Positions 41,752-49,730 of a stretch of DNA of 64,000 nt are shown here, one piece after another (positions within the stretch are counted from its first letter, which is position 1; each line of letters begins with the position of its first letter). Made by a program: the position numbers and the translations under genes. The notes beneath the pieces are model-generated. The model was not told the origin of the DNA. It searched no databases and saw nothing but the letters and a program-made list of their open reading frames with translations. The DNA is from Micromonospora lupini str. Lupac 08 (lineage in GTDB: Bacteria; Actinomycetota; Actinomycetes; Mycobacteriales; Micromonosporaceae): contig NZ_HF570108.1 in assembly GCF_000297395.2 (NCBI RefSeq), positions 460,838 through 524,837 on the forward strand, read 5' to 3'.

Positions 41752-41830
41752 TTGATCGACTCGGCTTCGGTGAAACCGGGGCATCAGCCTGCGTCGGATG
41801 CCGCGACTTCCAGGAAGCCGAGTCGATCAA
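41752..41830. repeat. 79-nt palindromic repeat, copy 2
   Basis: 17-nt perfect outer arms TTGATCGACTCGGCTTC / GAAGCCGAGTCGATCAA. It is exactly 79 nt, between the stops of the convergent genes ending at 41721 and 41838. The interior is less well paired than copy 1. Confidence 0.9.
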
Positions 41831-41837
41831 AGCGCCG

Positions 41838-42209
41838 TTAGAGGGCGAACAGCAGGGCGGCGTCGAGGAGGACGACGACGGCGGTGGCGAAGTGGATGCC
41901 GAAGGCCACGGCCTTCGTTCCGCCGTTGCGGAGCACGATGACTGTGTCGCCAAGCGGGACGAGCGCGACGATCAGCATGAACCAGGCGACCGAGTCGGCG
42001 GTGGTGAAGGCGATCAGGGCGAGGCCGAGCAGCCCGAAGGTGAGGTCCTTCAGCCCCTTGACCGTCAGGTAGGCGGGGTCGCCGTCCGGCCGGGCCGGCA
42101 CGCCGTACCCGGCGGCTGCGGCCTGCGGCACCAGCAGGAACCGCGCGCCGATGAAGGCGACGAAGAGGCTGAGGACGACGGCGAGCCCGTAGGCCAGGGG
42201 TGACAACAT
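41838..42209 (-). CDS. DUF4267 family membrane protein
   Basis: A 123-aa small integral membrane protein with four predicted helices, as in DUF4267: LAYGLAVVLSLFVAFIGARFLL, DLTFGLLGLALIAFT, SVAWFMLIVALVPLGDTVIVL and GIHFATAVVVLLDAALLFA. The PxGDPAYLTVKGLKDLTFGLLGL segment between the first two helices is the family signature. The ATG at 42209 has GGAG nine bases upstream. It is divergent from a TetR regulator and shares its GCTAG-containing operator region, so it is probably repressed by that protein. Function unknown. Confidence 0.85.
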   Translation of the reverse strand: MLSPLAYGLAVVLSLFVAFIGARFLLVPQAAAAGYGVPARPDGDPAYLTVKGLKDLTFGLLGLALIAFTTADSVAWFMLIVALVPLGDTVIVLRNGGTKAVAFGIHFATAVVVLLDAALLFAL

Positions 42210-42221
42210 GGTTCGCTCCAA

Positions 42222-42290
42222 TTGCTAGCGCTGCTAGATGTAGGAGCGACGCTAGCAGAGCAACGGCAGCAATGCTAGCGGTGCTAGGGT
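42222..42290. promoter_or_regulatory. Repeated GCTAG boxes, candidate TetR operators
   Basis: Box A TTGCTAGCGCTGCTAG (42222-42237) and box B ATGCTAGCGGTGCTAG (42272-42287) are near-identical, each with two GCTAG halves 9 nt apart; a single GCTAGC lies between them at 42251. Box A sits in the DUF4267 5' leader, while box B overlaps the TetR -10 TAGGGT (42285-42290), which ends 7 nt before that gene's ATG. Confidence 0.7.
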
Positions 42291-42297
42291 TGCGGTC

Positions 42298-42870
42298 ATG
42301 TCGACTCAGACGCGCCGGGAGCGCGAGCGGGCGGAACGGGAACGGGCCATCATCGCCGCGGCCCGCGACCTGGCCCTGGCGGAGGGCTGGGACGCGGTGA
42401 CCACTCGCCGGCTCGCCGCCGAGATCGAATACAGCCAGCCCGTCCTCTACAGCCACTTCAAGGGCAAGGACGCCATCATGGCGGCGGTCGCCGTCGAGGG
42501 CTTCGCCGAGCTGGCCACCGCCCTGGCCACGGCCCGGACCTCAGCGGCCGACCCCGGGCGGGCGGTCGCCGACGTCGCTGCGGCGTACACCACCTTCGCC
42601 GACCAGCGGCCCGCGCTCTACGACGCGATGTTCACCCTCGCCGTGGACCTGCCGTTCGCCAGCCAGGGCGTCCCGACCGACCTGGCCCGGGGCTTCGCCG
42701 AGCTGGCCGAGGCGGTGCGCCCGGCGGCCGGTGACGACGACCTGGAGGCGGTCACCGAGACGTTCTGGAGCGGCCTGCACGGGCTGGTCACGCTGATGCG
42801 CAGCGGCCGGCTCCGCCGCGCCGACCACGACCGCCGGCTCGCGGTGCTGGTGGACCGCTTCTCCCGCTGA
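42298..42870 (+). CDS. TetR-family transcriptional repressor
   Basis: A 190-aa repressor. The N-terminal HTH occupies residues about 12-58 (ERAIIAAARDLALAEGWDAVTTRRLAAEIEYSQPVLYSHFKGKDAIMAAV). The C-terminal domain resembles the WHG (TetR_C_13/25-like) type with EFWSGLHGLVTLMRSGRL near residue 165. The ATG at 42298 is 7 nt from TAGGGT, so the mRNA is likely leaderless. Divergent to DUF4267; the shared boxes suggest autorepression and repression of the neighbour. Confidence 0.9.
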   Translation: MSTQTRRERERAERERAIIAAARDLALAEGWDAVTTRRLAAEIEYSQPVLYSHFKGKDAIMAAVAVEGFAELATALATARTSAADPGRAVADVAAAYTTFADQRPALYDAMFTLAVDLPFASQGVPTDLARGFAELAEAVRPAAGDDDLEAVTETFWSGLHGLVTLMRSGRLRRADHDRRLAVLVDRFSR

Positions 42871-42894
42871 AGGCCGCCGGTCGGGGCCCACGCA

Positions 42895-42973
42895 TTGATC
42901 GACTCGGTTTCCCGGAAACCGGGGTGTCAACCTGCCCCGGACACCGCGACTTCCGGAAAACCGAGTCGATCAA
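42895..42973. repeat. 79-nt palindromic repeat, copy 3
   Basis: 16-nt perfect outer arms TTGATCGACTCGGTTT / AAACCGAGTCGATCAA, again 79 nt. It lies between the TetR stop (42870) and the stop of the XPB helicase (42986). The interior shows CGGGGTGTC facing GACACCGCG and a small GGTTTCCCGGAAACC hairpin. Confidence 0.9.
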
Positions 42974-42985
42974 GGAGACGACAAC

Positions 42986-44665
42986 TCAGTCGAAGGTCGG
43001 GAGGGACGGGCCGAGGACGTCGTCGGCGTCCACGATCGTGTACGCGTACCCCTGCTCGGCCAGGAAGCGCTGCCGGTGCGCCGCGTACTCCGTGTCGATG
43101 GTGTCGCGGGAGACCACCGTGTAGAAGTGCGCCTGCCGGCCGTCGGCCTTCGGGCGGAGCACCCGACCCAGCCGCTGCGCCTCCTCCTGGCGTGACCCGA
43201 ACGTGCCGGACACCTGGATCGCCACCGCCGCCTCGGGCAGGTCGATGGAGAAGTTGCCGACCTTGGAGATCACCAGCGTGCGGATCTCCCCGGTGCGGAA
43301 CGCGTCGAAGAGCCGCTCCCGCTCCTTGTTCGTGGTGGAGCCCTGCACGATCGGCGCGTCGAGATATTCGCCGATCTGGTGCAACTGGTCGATGTACGCG
43401 CCGATCACCAGCACCTGGTCGTCCGGGTGCCGGTCGACGAGCGCCTTCACCACCGGCAGCTTCGTGCGGGCGGTCGCCGCCATCCGGTAGCGCTCCTCGG
43501 CCTCCGCCGTCGCGTACGACATCCGTTCCGCGTCGGTAAGGGTCACCCGGACCTCGACACACTCGGCCGGGGCGATCCAGCCCTGCGACTCGATGTCCTT
43601 CCACGGCGCGTCGTACCGCTTCGGCCCGATCAGGCTGAACACGTCACCCTCGCGGCCGTCCTCGCGTACCAGAGTGGCAGTGAGGCCCAGCCGGCGGCGG
43701 GCCTGGAGGTCCGCGGTGAACCGGAAGATCGGCGCGGGCAGCAGGTGCACCTCGTCGTAGACGACCAGGCCCCAGTCGCGGGCGCCGAACAGGTCCAGGT
43801 GGGTGAACGCGCCGCCGCGCCGCGAGGTGAGCACCTGGTACGTGGCGATGGTGACCGGGCGGATCTCCTTGCGCTCGCCGGAGTACTCGCCGATCTCCTC
43901 CTCGGTCAGCGACGTGCGGGCGATCAGCTCCCGCTTCCACTGCCGGCCGGCGACCGTGTTGGTGACGAGGATCAGCGTGGTCGCCTTCGCCTCGGCCATC
44001 GCCGCCGCGCCGACGAGCGTCTTGCCGGCGCCGCAGGGCAGCACCACCACGCCCGACCCGCCGGCCCAGAACGCCTCGACGGCCTCCCGCTGGTACGACC
44101 GCAGCGTCCACGGCTTACGCCCGTCCTTGCCGGCCTCGGCCAGCTCGATCGGGTGCGCCTCGCCGTCGACGTAGCCGGCCAGGTCCTCCGCCGGCCAACC
44201 CAGCTTGAGCAGGGCCTGCTTGAGTCGACCCCGCTCGGACGGGTGCACCCGGATCGTGTCGTCGTCGATCTTGTCGCCGAGCATCCCGGCGAGCTTCTTG
44301 CTCTTGGCCACCTCGATCAACACCAGCCGGTCCAGCGCCCGCAGCACCAGCCCGTACGCCGGGTCGTTGGCGAGCTGGAGCCGGCCGTAGCGGTCCATCG
44401 TGTCGGCCACGTCCACAAGCAGCGCGTGCGGCACCGGGTACCGCGAGTACTTGATCAGCGAGTCGACCACGCCCTCGGCGTCGTGCCCCGCCGCCCGGGC
44501 GTTCCACAGCCCGAGCGGGGTCAGCCGGTACGTGTGCACGTGCTCCGGAGAGCGCTCCAGCTCGGCGAAGGGAGCGATCGCCATCCGGCAGGCCTGCGCG
44601 TCGGGGTGGTCGATCTCCAGCAGCAGGGTCTTGTCCGACTGCACGATCAGGGGTCCACCACTCAC
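42986..44665 (-). CDS. XPB-type DNA repair helicase
   Basis: A 559-aa superfamily 2 helicase with ATP-driven 3'-5' DNA unwinding, the bacterial counterpart of XPB/Rad25. An N-terminal helicase-associated region (1-170) leads to Walker A LPCGAGKTLVGAA near residue 210, the DEVH box near 300, TATLVREDGREGD (RED motif) near 325 and motif VI QRLGRVLRP near 510. The GTG at 44665 is preceded by GAGGAGAGG; the longer upstream frame is Cys/Arg-rich and non-coding. A gene for the matching helicase-associated protein is at 46126-48609, separated by two + strand genes. Confidence 0.92.
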   Translation of the reverse strand: MSGGPLIVQSDKTLLLEIDHPDAQACRMAIAPFAELERSPEHVHTYRLTPLGLWNARAAGHDAEGVVDSLIKYSRYPVPHALLVDVADTMDRYGRLQLANDPAYGLVLRALDRLVLIEVAKSKKLAGMLGDKIDDDTIRVHPSERGRLKQALLKLGWPAEDLAGYVDGEAHPIELAEAGKDGRKPWTLRSYQREAVEAFWAGGSGVVVLPCGAGKTLVGAAAMAEAKATTLILVTNTVAGRQWKRELIARTSLTEEEIGEYSGERKEIRPVTIATYQVLTSRRGGAFTHLDLFGARDWGLVVYDEVHLLPAPIFRFTADLQARRRLGLTATLVREDGREGDVFSLIGPKRYDAPWKDIESQGWIAPAECVEVRVTLTDAERMSYATAEAEERYRMAATARTKLPVVKALVDRHPDDQVLVIGAYIDQLHQIGEYLDAPIVQGSTTNKERERLFDAFRTGEIRTLVISKVGNFSIDLPEAAVAIQVSGTFGSRQEEAQRLGRVLRPKADGRQAHFYTVVSRDTIDTEYAAHRQRFLAEQGYAYTIVDADDVLGPSLPTFD

Positions 44666-44838
44666 GCCAGCGTCCTCTCCTCGGTTGGCCGTCCGGCCGG
44701 AACGGGTCGCATACCCGCTGCTGGCCGACCATCCAGTGTTGCACGGCGGAGAACGTCGAAAGAAAGATGAGCACCGGGTGCAACCAGGACGGCACTTACG
44801 AACGTCTAGCAAAGGGACGACTGTCCAGGGGAGGTGCC

Positions 44839-45735
44839 ATGAGGCGTGTCCGCAACACTTCCCTGCTGGTTGCCCTGGCGGTGGTCGTGCTGGTCGGTGC
44901 CGGCGCGTGCACGCTCGATCCGCAGTCCGGCGGGAGTGGTGGCGGGGGAGCCGCCCCGGTCGGTGCGGCGGAACAGGCATCGGGGGCGAGCGGCACGTCC
45001 GGGCCGGACCAGCGCGGCCGGCCCACGTCGGCCGCGCCCACCCCCAAACCCACAGGGAAACCCACGCGGAAACCCACGCCGAAGCCGACCCGCGCGGCGT
45101 CCGGCCCGACCCCGACCCCTGGCACCGGTACGCCGACCGTCGCCGGCTGCCCCCAGGGCCAGCACCAGCGCGCGGTGGAGACCTACCTCGCGCGGTTGGG
45201 CGGGTTCGGGCCCGTCACTGTCGACGGGCGGCAGTCCGCCGGCGACTGCGCCGCCATCAAGAAGTTCCAGAAGAGGTACGGCATTCGCCCCGTCGAGGGA
45301 CGCGCCGGGCCGACCACCCTGGACGTGGCCCAGCGCCTCGCGACCACCGACACGACCCGCTGCAAGGCCGGCACCGGCACCACCTTCTGCGTGGACCTGA
45401 CCCGGCAGACCGTGTGGGCCCTCCGGGGCGGCAAGGTGGTTCTGGGGCCGACGGTGACGCGCACCGGCATGTCCGGCTACCGCACCCCGTCCGGCACCTA
45501 CACGGTCAACTACCGCAACCCGAAGGAGTGGTCCAACCCGTACGAGGTGTGGCTGCCGTACTGGCAGCACTTCACCCAGGGCATGGGGTTCCACGAGACC
45601 ACTACCTACCTGCACGACAAGTCGATCGGCTCGCACGGCTGCGTCAACCTGCTGCACGCCGACGCCGTCCGGATGTGGGAGTTGGGCAAGGTCGGCACCC
45701 GGGTGGTGCTGATCGGCCGCCGCCCCGGCACCTGA
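44839..45735 (+). CDS. L,D-transpeptidase with peptidoglycan-binding domain
   Basis: A 298-aa cell-wall enzyme. An N-terminal membrane segment LLVALAVVVLVGAGACTLD ends in a weak lipobox-like Cys, so it may be a lipoprotein. A Pro/Lys/Thr linker (residues 60-110) precedes a PG_binding_1 domain (about 115-175, VETYLARLGGFGPVTVDG...AAIKKFQKRYGI). The YkuD catalytic domain (about 190-295) has HDKSIGSHGCVNLLHADA with catalytic Cys near 266. It forms or exchanges 3-3 cross-links in peptidoglycan. ATG at 44839 with GGGGAGG. Confidence 0.92.
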   Translation: MRRVRNTSLLVALAVVVLVGAGACTLDPQSGGSGGGGAAPVGAAEQASGASGTSGPDQRGRPTSAAPTPKPTGKPTRKPTPKPTRAASGPTPTPGTGTPTVAGCPQGQHQRAVETYLARLGGFGPVTVDGRQSAGDCAAIKKFQKRYGIRPVEGRAGPTTLDVAQRLATTDTTRCKAGTGTTFCVDLTRQTVWALRGGKVVLGPTVTRTGMSGYRTPSGTYTVNYRNPKEWSNPYEVWLPYWQHFTQGMGFHETTTYLHDKSIGSHGCVNLLHADAVRMWELGKVGTRVVLIGRRPGT

Positions 45736-45830
45736 ACATCCCACCCGACTCGGGGTTTATCCCCTGTCACACGCGTCGCCGTAGTGACACTCTTGGGAGT
45801 CCAGGGCCGCACCGGGCGGGGAGGCTGGGC

Positions 45831-46067
45831 ATGACTGTCGACCGTGACGTGATCGCAGAGCATGACCAGGCGCCATCCGACGAGGTGTCCCGCGCGACAG
45901 TGGTCGCGTACGCCCTCGCGGCCGCGCTCCTCGTCGCATGGTTCCTCTTCGGCTGGCTGGTGCTGCGGCAGGGCTTCGTCGACTCGGTCGGTGAGTCCGC
46001 CGGCGCCGGCTTCGCCCTGTTGCTGATCGTGTCGGTGGTCGGCACCTTCCGGCGCAGCCGCCGCTGA
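45831..46067 (+). CDS. Small two-helix membrane protein
   Basis: A 78-aa protein. A charged N-terminus of about 22 residues is followed by two membrane helices (VVAYALAAALLVAWFLFGWLVL and SAGAGFALLLIVSVVGTF) and a basic end FRRSRR. It is not a family I recognise. The ATG at 45831 follows GGGGAGG. Its stop codon lies in a 25-nt-period tandem duplication (46054-46101). It lies 95 nt after the L,D-transpeptidase gene. Confidence 0.7.
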   Translation: MTVDRDVIAEHDQAPSDEVSRATVVAYALAAALLVAWFLFGWLVLRQGFVDSVGESAGAGFALLLIVSVVGTFRRSRR

Positions 46068-46101
46068 CCGAGCACGCGGCAGCCGCCGCTGACCGAGCAC
46101 G
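46054..46101. repeat. Tandem duplication containing a stop codon
   Basis: Two identical 23-nt copies (46054-46076 and 46079-46101), 25 nt apart, each including GCCGCTGACCGAGCACG. The first copy holds the stop of the small membrane protein gene, so the second is untranslated. Confidence 0.85.
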
Positions 46102-46127
46102 GCCGGCGGCGGCGTTGCCCCGTGCTC
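46095..46127. terminator. Hairpin between convergent genes
   Basis: GAGCACGG (46095-46102) pairs with CCGTGCTC (46120-46127) around a GC-rich loop; the right arm overlaps the stop codon of the helicase-associated gene. Weak as a terminator because of the 17-nt loop. Confidence 0.45.
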
Positions 46128-48609
46128 AGTCCGCCAGGACCGCCGCCGTGATCCGGTGCAGTGCGAAGGTGTGCAGCATCTCGGTCCGCTCGTCCTCGGC
46201 CCGCAGGTAGCCGGCGCCGATCGAGACCGGCTTGACCAGCCGGGACGCGGTCGCCCCGTGCGCGTCGACATAACCGACCCAGACCAGCGCCTTGTCACGG
46301 ACCGCCTGCTGAAGCACGGCGAGGGCCTCGCTGTGCGTGTGCGCCGGCACCGGGCCTCCGCCCAGCCCCGCCGCCCCGCCACGGACGACGGCCGGCGCCC
46401 GACGGGCCGCCCGCGCCGCCGCGTCGCCCCGCCGGATGTGCTCCACCACCCCGAGCAGTCGGGGCATCGGCAGCTTCGGGGCGGCCAGCGGATCGAGGGT
46501 CCTGGTGGTCACCGCGACCCGCGCCGGAGCACGCCGGATCCGGGGGCGGGACAGCATCGTGCCGCCCGTGCCGTCCTCCTGCACCGGCGCGTACCCGGCG
46601 TCCCGCAGCGCACCAAGCATCCGGCTGACCTGGTACGGGGTGCTCAGCACCGTCGGCGCCAGCCGGCGCAGCGTCAACGACTCCAGCCGTCGGTCGGCAA
46701 GTACCTCGGTGAGCAGCGCCTCGTCGTCGCTGCGCAGGTACGCCCCGGCCGACCCGACCCGCAGCCCACCGTGCTTACGGGCCACGTCGTCCACCAGATA
46801 GCTGAGCCCCTGCGGCACCGGGGTGCGGGACCGGCGCCGGAACAGCTCGTGCAGGTCGTCGGCCGTGTAACCGGCGTCCAGCGCCCGCCGCACGCTCGCC
46901 GTGGTGACCCGGTGCACACTGGCCCCGCCGGCCGACTCGGGTTCGGTGGTCGCCTCCAGCTCGGCGGCGAGCGCCGGCTCGGGCGGCCCCGGCACCACCA
47001 CTGTCAGGTCGGCCTGCACCAGGAAGTGGTCGACCGGGGCGGGCAGCAGCGCGTCCAACGCCCGCGCGGCACTCGACGGGTCGCCACTCTCCGCGTCCGC
47101 GTGCAACCCCAGCGGGTCGCCGCCCGGCTCGTCGGCCGACGTCAGCTCACCCAGCAACAACCGCCCGTACGAGGTGAGCGCCCCCAGGCCGGTCACGCCG
47201 AGCTGCGCCGCCTCGGCCAGCACCTCCCGGTGGGCGGCCTCCCGACCCCGGCTGCGCCGTGGCGCCCGCCAGTCCAGCAGGGCCTGCACCTCCTCCGGGG
47301 CGGGCGCGGTCGCCGGCTCCAGGTCGGCGAGCACCCCGAGCACGGCCCGCCGGGTGGCCGGGGCGCTGGCCCGCTCGGCCTCGGCGGACAGCGCGGTGAT
47401 CGGCCGATCCCGGTCGTCACGCCGACCGACCAGGCCGACCTGCCGGGTCATCGTCATCCAGGCGCGAGCCAGGTGCTCCCACCGCTGGGCCAGTGAGGCG
47501 GCCCGCCACACCTCGTACCCGCCGGTCGGCAGCACCTGCTGATCCGCGCCGTACCTGCCGGTTGTCGAACCGGGCATCTCCAGCTCGCCGGCGAGCCCCG
47601 CCGCGTACGCCACCTCCAGCAGCAGCGCGGTGGTCGGCTCGTCCAGGCCGGCGGTACGCGCCAGCCGACGCAGGTCCCGGACGCCGATGCCGCCCGAGCG
47701 CAGCACCGGCGCGGGTTCGGCGGCGAGCTGCTCCAACAGCCCCTCGGTGTGCCGGACCACCTCCATGGTCTGCCCGGCGCCGGCCGAGTCGACCGCCTTC
47801 GGCTCGCGGGGCGGGGTGGCCACCGGCGGTGGGCTGGTGCGCAACGGGCCGAGCGGGCCAGTGTCGCGGCGCAGCAGCAGGCCCACCTCGCGGGGCAGCT
47901 CGACAGTGCCGCCGGCCGTCGACGAGCCGGCCGGGACCGCGACCAGCAGCCGGTTGTCGACAAGCCAGCGCACCGGCGAGCCGGTCGGCGCGCCACCGTT
48001 CGTCGGGTCGGCGAGGACGGCGTCCTGCGCGCCGATCGGCGGCGCCTGCAACGCGCCCGGCGGCACACTGCCCACGGGTGGTCCGGCCGCCAGCCGGTCC
48101 AGGATCGCCCGGGCCGACGGGGGTGCGGCGAGCAGCGTGCGGCGCAGTTTCGCCGGGTCCGCGCAGAGCGCGGCCGTGCGCGGGTCCAGCTCCGCGGCGG
48201 GTCGGCCGAGCCCGGCGGGGTACGGGGAGACCTCGTCGACGGCGGGCACCACGTGCAGGGCGTGCTCGGGGCCGTACAGCAGAAAAAGCGCCCTCAGCCG
48301 GCTCACGGCGGCCCGGACGGCCGTCGGTGCCGGCGGGTGCGGCCCGGTGGTCGCCATGGCGAGCACGGCGTCGGTGGCCGTGGTGCCCTCGTCCGGGTGT
48401 CGGGTGAGCCGGGCTGCGTCGAGGATCTGGAGGGTGAACTGGTCCAGCCCGTCCAGGGCGCGGGCCACCGAGACCCGGGACTGGGCGCGGATGGCCAGGG
48501 CGGAGACGTCGGCGGGCACGGGCACGACGAGGTCCGGCCGGAGCTGGAGGAGCGCGGCCAGCGACTCGTCGGGCAGCGACCGCAGGTGGTCGGCGAGTGA
48601 GGTGGTCAT
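46126..48609 (-). CDS. Helicase-associated protein (helicase C-terminal domain type)
   Basis: An 827-aa protein of the actinobacterial helicase-associated family (Helicase_C_3/XPB-Ssl2-like). It begins TTSLADHLRSLPDESLAALLQLRPDLVVPVP, the family N-terminus with winged-helix-like repeats, includes DHFLVQADLTVVVPGPPEPALAAELEATTEPES near residue 530, and ends with a WYL-like region ALVWVGYVDAHGATASRLVKPVSIG. No Walker motifs are present, so it is not itself an ATPase. It is thought to work with XPB, encoded 1.5 kb away. The ATG is at 48609, with TAGCGT nine bases upstream. Confidence 0.85.
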   Translation of the reverse strand: MTTSLADHLRSLPDESLAALLQLRPDLVVPVPADVSALAIRAQSRVSVARALDGLDQFTLQILDAARLTRHPDEGTTATDAVLAMATTGPHPPAPTAVRAAVSRLRALFLLYGPEHALHVVPAVDEVSPYPAGLGRPAAELDPRTAALCADPAKLRRTLLAAPPSARAILDRLAAGPPVGSVPPGALQAPPIGAQDAVLADPTNGGAPTGSPVRWLVDNRLLVAVPAGSSTAGGTVELPREVGLLLRRDTGPLGPLRTSPPPVATPPREPKAVDSAGAGQTMEVVRHTEGLLEQLAAEPAPVLRSGGIGVRDLRRLARTAGLDEPTTALLLEVAYAAGLAGELEMPGSTTGRYGADQQVLPTGGYEVWRAASLAQRWEHLARAWMTMTRQVGLVGRRDDRDRPITALSAEAERASAPATRRAVLGVLADLEPATAPAPEEVQALLDWRAPRRSRGREAAHREVLAEAAQLGVTGLGALTSYGRLLLGELTSADEPGGDPLGLHADAESGDPSSAARALDALLPAPVDHFLVQADLTVVVPGPPEPALAAELEATTEPESAGGASVHRVTTASVRRALDAGYTADDLHELFRRRSRTPVPQGLSYLVDDVARKHGGLRVGSAGAYLRSDDEALLTEVLADRRLESLTLRRLAPTVLSTPYQVSRMLGALRDAGYAPVQEDGTGGTMLSRPRIRRAPARVAVTTRTLDPLAAPKLPMPRLLGVVEHIRRGDAAARAARRAPAVVRGGAAGLGGGPVPAHTHSEALAVLQQAVRDKALVWVGYVDAHGATASRLVKPVSIGAGYLRAEDERTEMLHTFALHRITAAVLAD

Positions 48610-48692
48610 CGTCTTTCCACGCTAGCCCGGGGTGGGGCTGTCGCGCCCCTCGGACGTCCGGCCGGTCCGGGGTCACCGGTACGTTTCTCGAC

Positions 48693-49316
48693 ATGCCCGC
48701 ACTGACCGTCGGATTCGATCTCGACATGACCCTGGTGGATTCCCGCCCCGGCATCGCCGCGGCGTACCGGGCGCTGACCGCGAGGACCGGTGTGCCGGTC
48801 GACGCCGAGTTGGCCGTGTCCCGGCTCGGGCCGCCGCTGCGCACCGAGATCGCGCACTGGTTCCCGCCGGAGCAGGTCGAGTCGGCCGTGCGGGTGTACC
48901 GCGAGCTGTATCCGGCGTACGCGATCACCCCGACGCTCCCGCTGCCGGGAGCGCGGGAGGCCCTCGACGCCGTCCGCACGCGGGGAGGCCGTGTGCTTGT
49001 CGTCACGTCCAAGATCGGCCGGCTGGCCCGGCTGCACCTCGAGCACCTCGGTCTCACTGTCGACGAGCTGGCCGGTGACCTGTTCGCCGAGCAGAAGGCG
49101 ACCGCGCTACGGGAGCACGGCGCGACCCACTACGTCGGCGACCACGTTGCGGACATGGTCGCGGCTGCTGCGGCCGGGGTGCCGGGAATCGCCGTCGCGA
49201 CCGGGCCGTGCTCCTCCGACGAGCTGCGCGCGGCCGGGGCGAAAGTGGTGCTGGACGATCTCATCGGATTCCCAGCGGCGCTCGACGGCATGATCCAGCT
49301 AGCCTGGGAGCAGTAG
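48693..49316 (+). CDS. HAD-superfamily phosphatase
   Basis: A 207-aa hydrolase. Motif I is FDLDMTLVDSRPG (Asp9, Asp11), the second motif VVTSK near residue 107, and the acidic motif YVGDHVADMVAAAAAG near 150, with a helical cap between residues 17 and 85. The cap resembles phosphoglycolate phosphatase types, so it may remove phosphoglycolate or a similar small phosphate. The ATG at 48693 is 7 nt from TACGTT (48680-48685), pointing to leaderless expression. The cold-shock gene follows by 27 nt. Confidence 0.85.
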   Translation: MPALTVGFDLDMTLVDSRPGIAAAYRALTARTGVPVDAELAVSRLGPPLRTEIAHWFPPEQVESAVRVYRELYPAYAITPTLPLPGAREALDAVRTRGGRVLVVTSKIGRLARLHLEHLGLTVDELAGDLFAEQKATALREHGATHYVGDHVADMVAAAAAGVPGIAVATGPCSSDELRAAGAKVVLDDLIGFPAALDGMIQLAWEQ

Positions 49317-49343
49317 CGGCTCAAGTGAAGCAGGGGTTTTCAG

Positions 49344-49730
49344 GTGCCTACGGGTCGAGTGAAGTGGTACGACACGGCCAAGGGATACGGCTTCGTCACC
49401 AGTGACGAGGGCGGCGACGTGTTTCTGCCCAAGGCCGCGTTGCCGGCGGGCGTCACCGACCTCAAGGGTGGTCAGCGGGTCGACTTCAGCGTGGTGGACA
49501 GCCGCCGGGGCGCGCAGGCCATGGGCGTCAAGCTGTTGGACGCGCCGCCGTCGATGGCGGAGCTGCGGCGTCGGCCGGCCGAGGAGCTGCACGGCCTCGT
49601 CGAGGACATGATCAAGGTGCTGGAGGCGAAGGTCCAGCCGGACCTGCGCCGGGGCCGGTACCCGGACAAGAAGACGGCGCAGAAGATCGCTCAGCTGGTC
49701 CACGCCGTGGCGCGCGAGCTGGAGGTCTGA
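49344..49730 (+). CDS. Cold-shock domain protein with C-terminal helical extension
   Basis: A 128-aa nucleic-acid-binding protein. The CSD covers residues 1-65 with RNP1 GYGFVTSD (K-G-Y-G-F) and RNP2-like VFLPKAAL, and is followed by a charged helical extension of about 60 residues (AELRRRPAEELHGLVEDMIKVLEAKVQPDLRRGRYPDKKTAQKIAQLVHAVAREL). Ordinary CspA proteins are about 67-70 aa, so this is the long actinobacterial form. GTG at 49344 with AGGGG upstream. The last 40 nt overlap antisense with mqnD. Confidence 0.92.
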   Translation: MPTGRVKWYDTAKGYGFVTSDEGGDVFLPKAALPAGVTDLKGGQRVDFSVVDSRRGAQAMGVKLLDAPPSMAELRRRPAEELHGLVEDMIKVLEAKVQPDLRRGRYPDKKTAQKIAQLVHAVARELEV

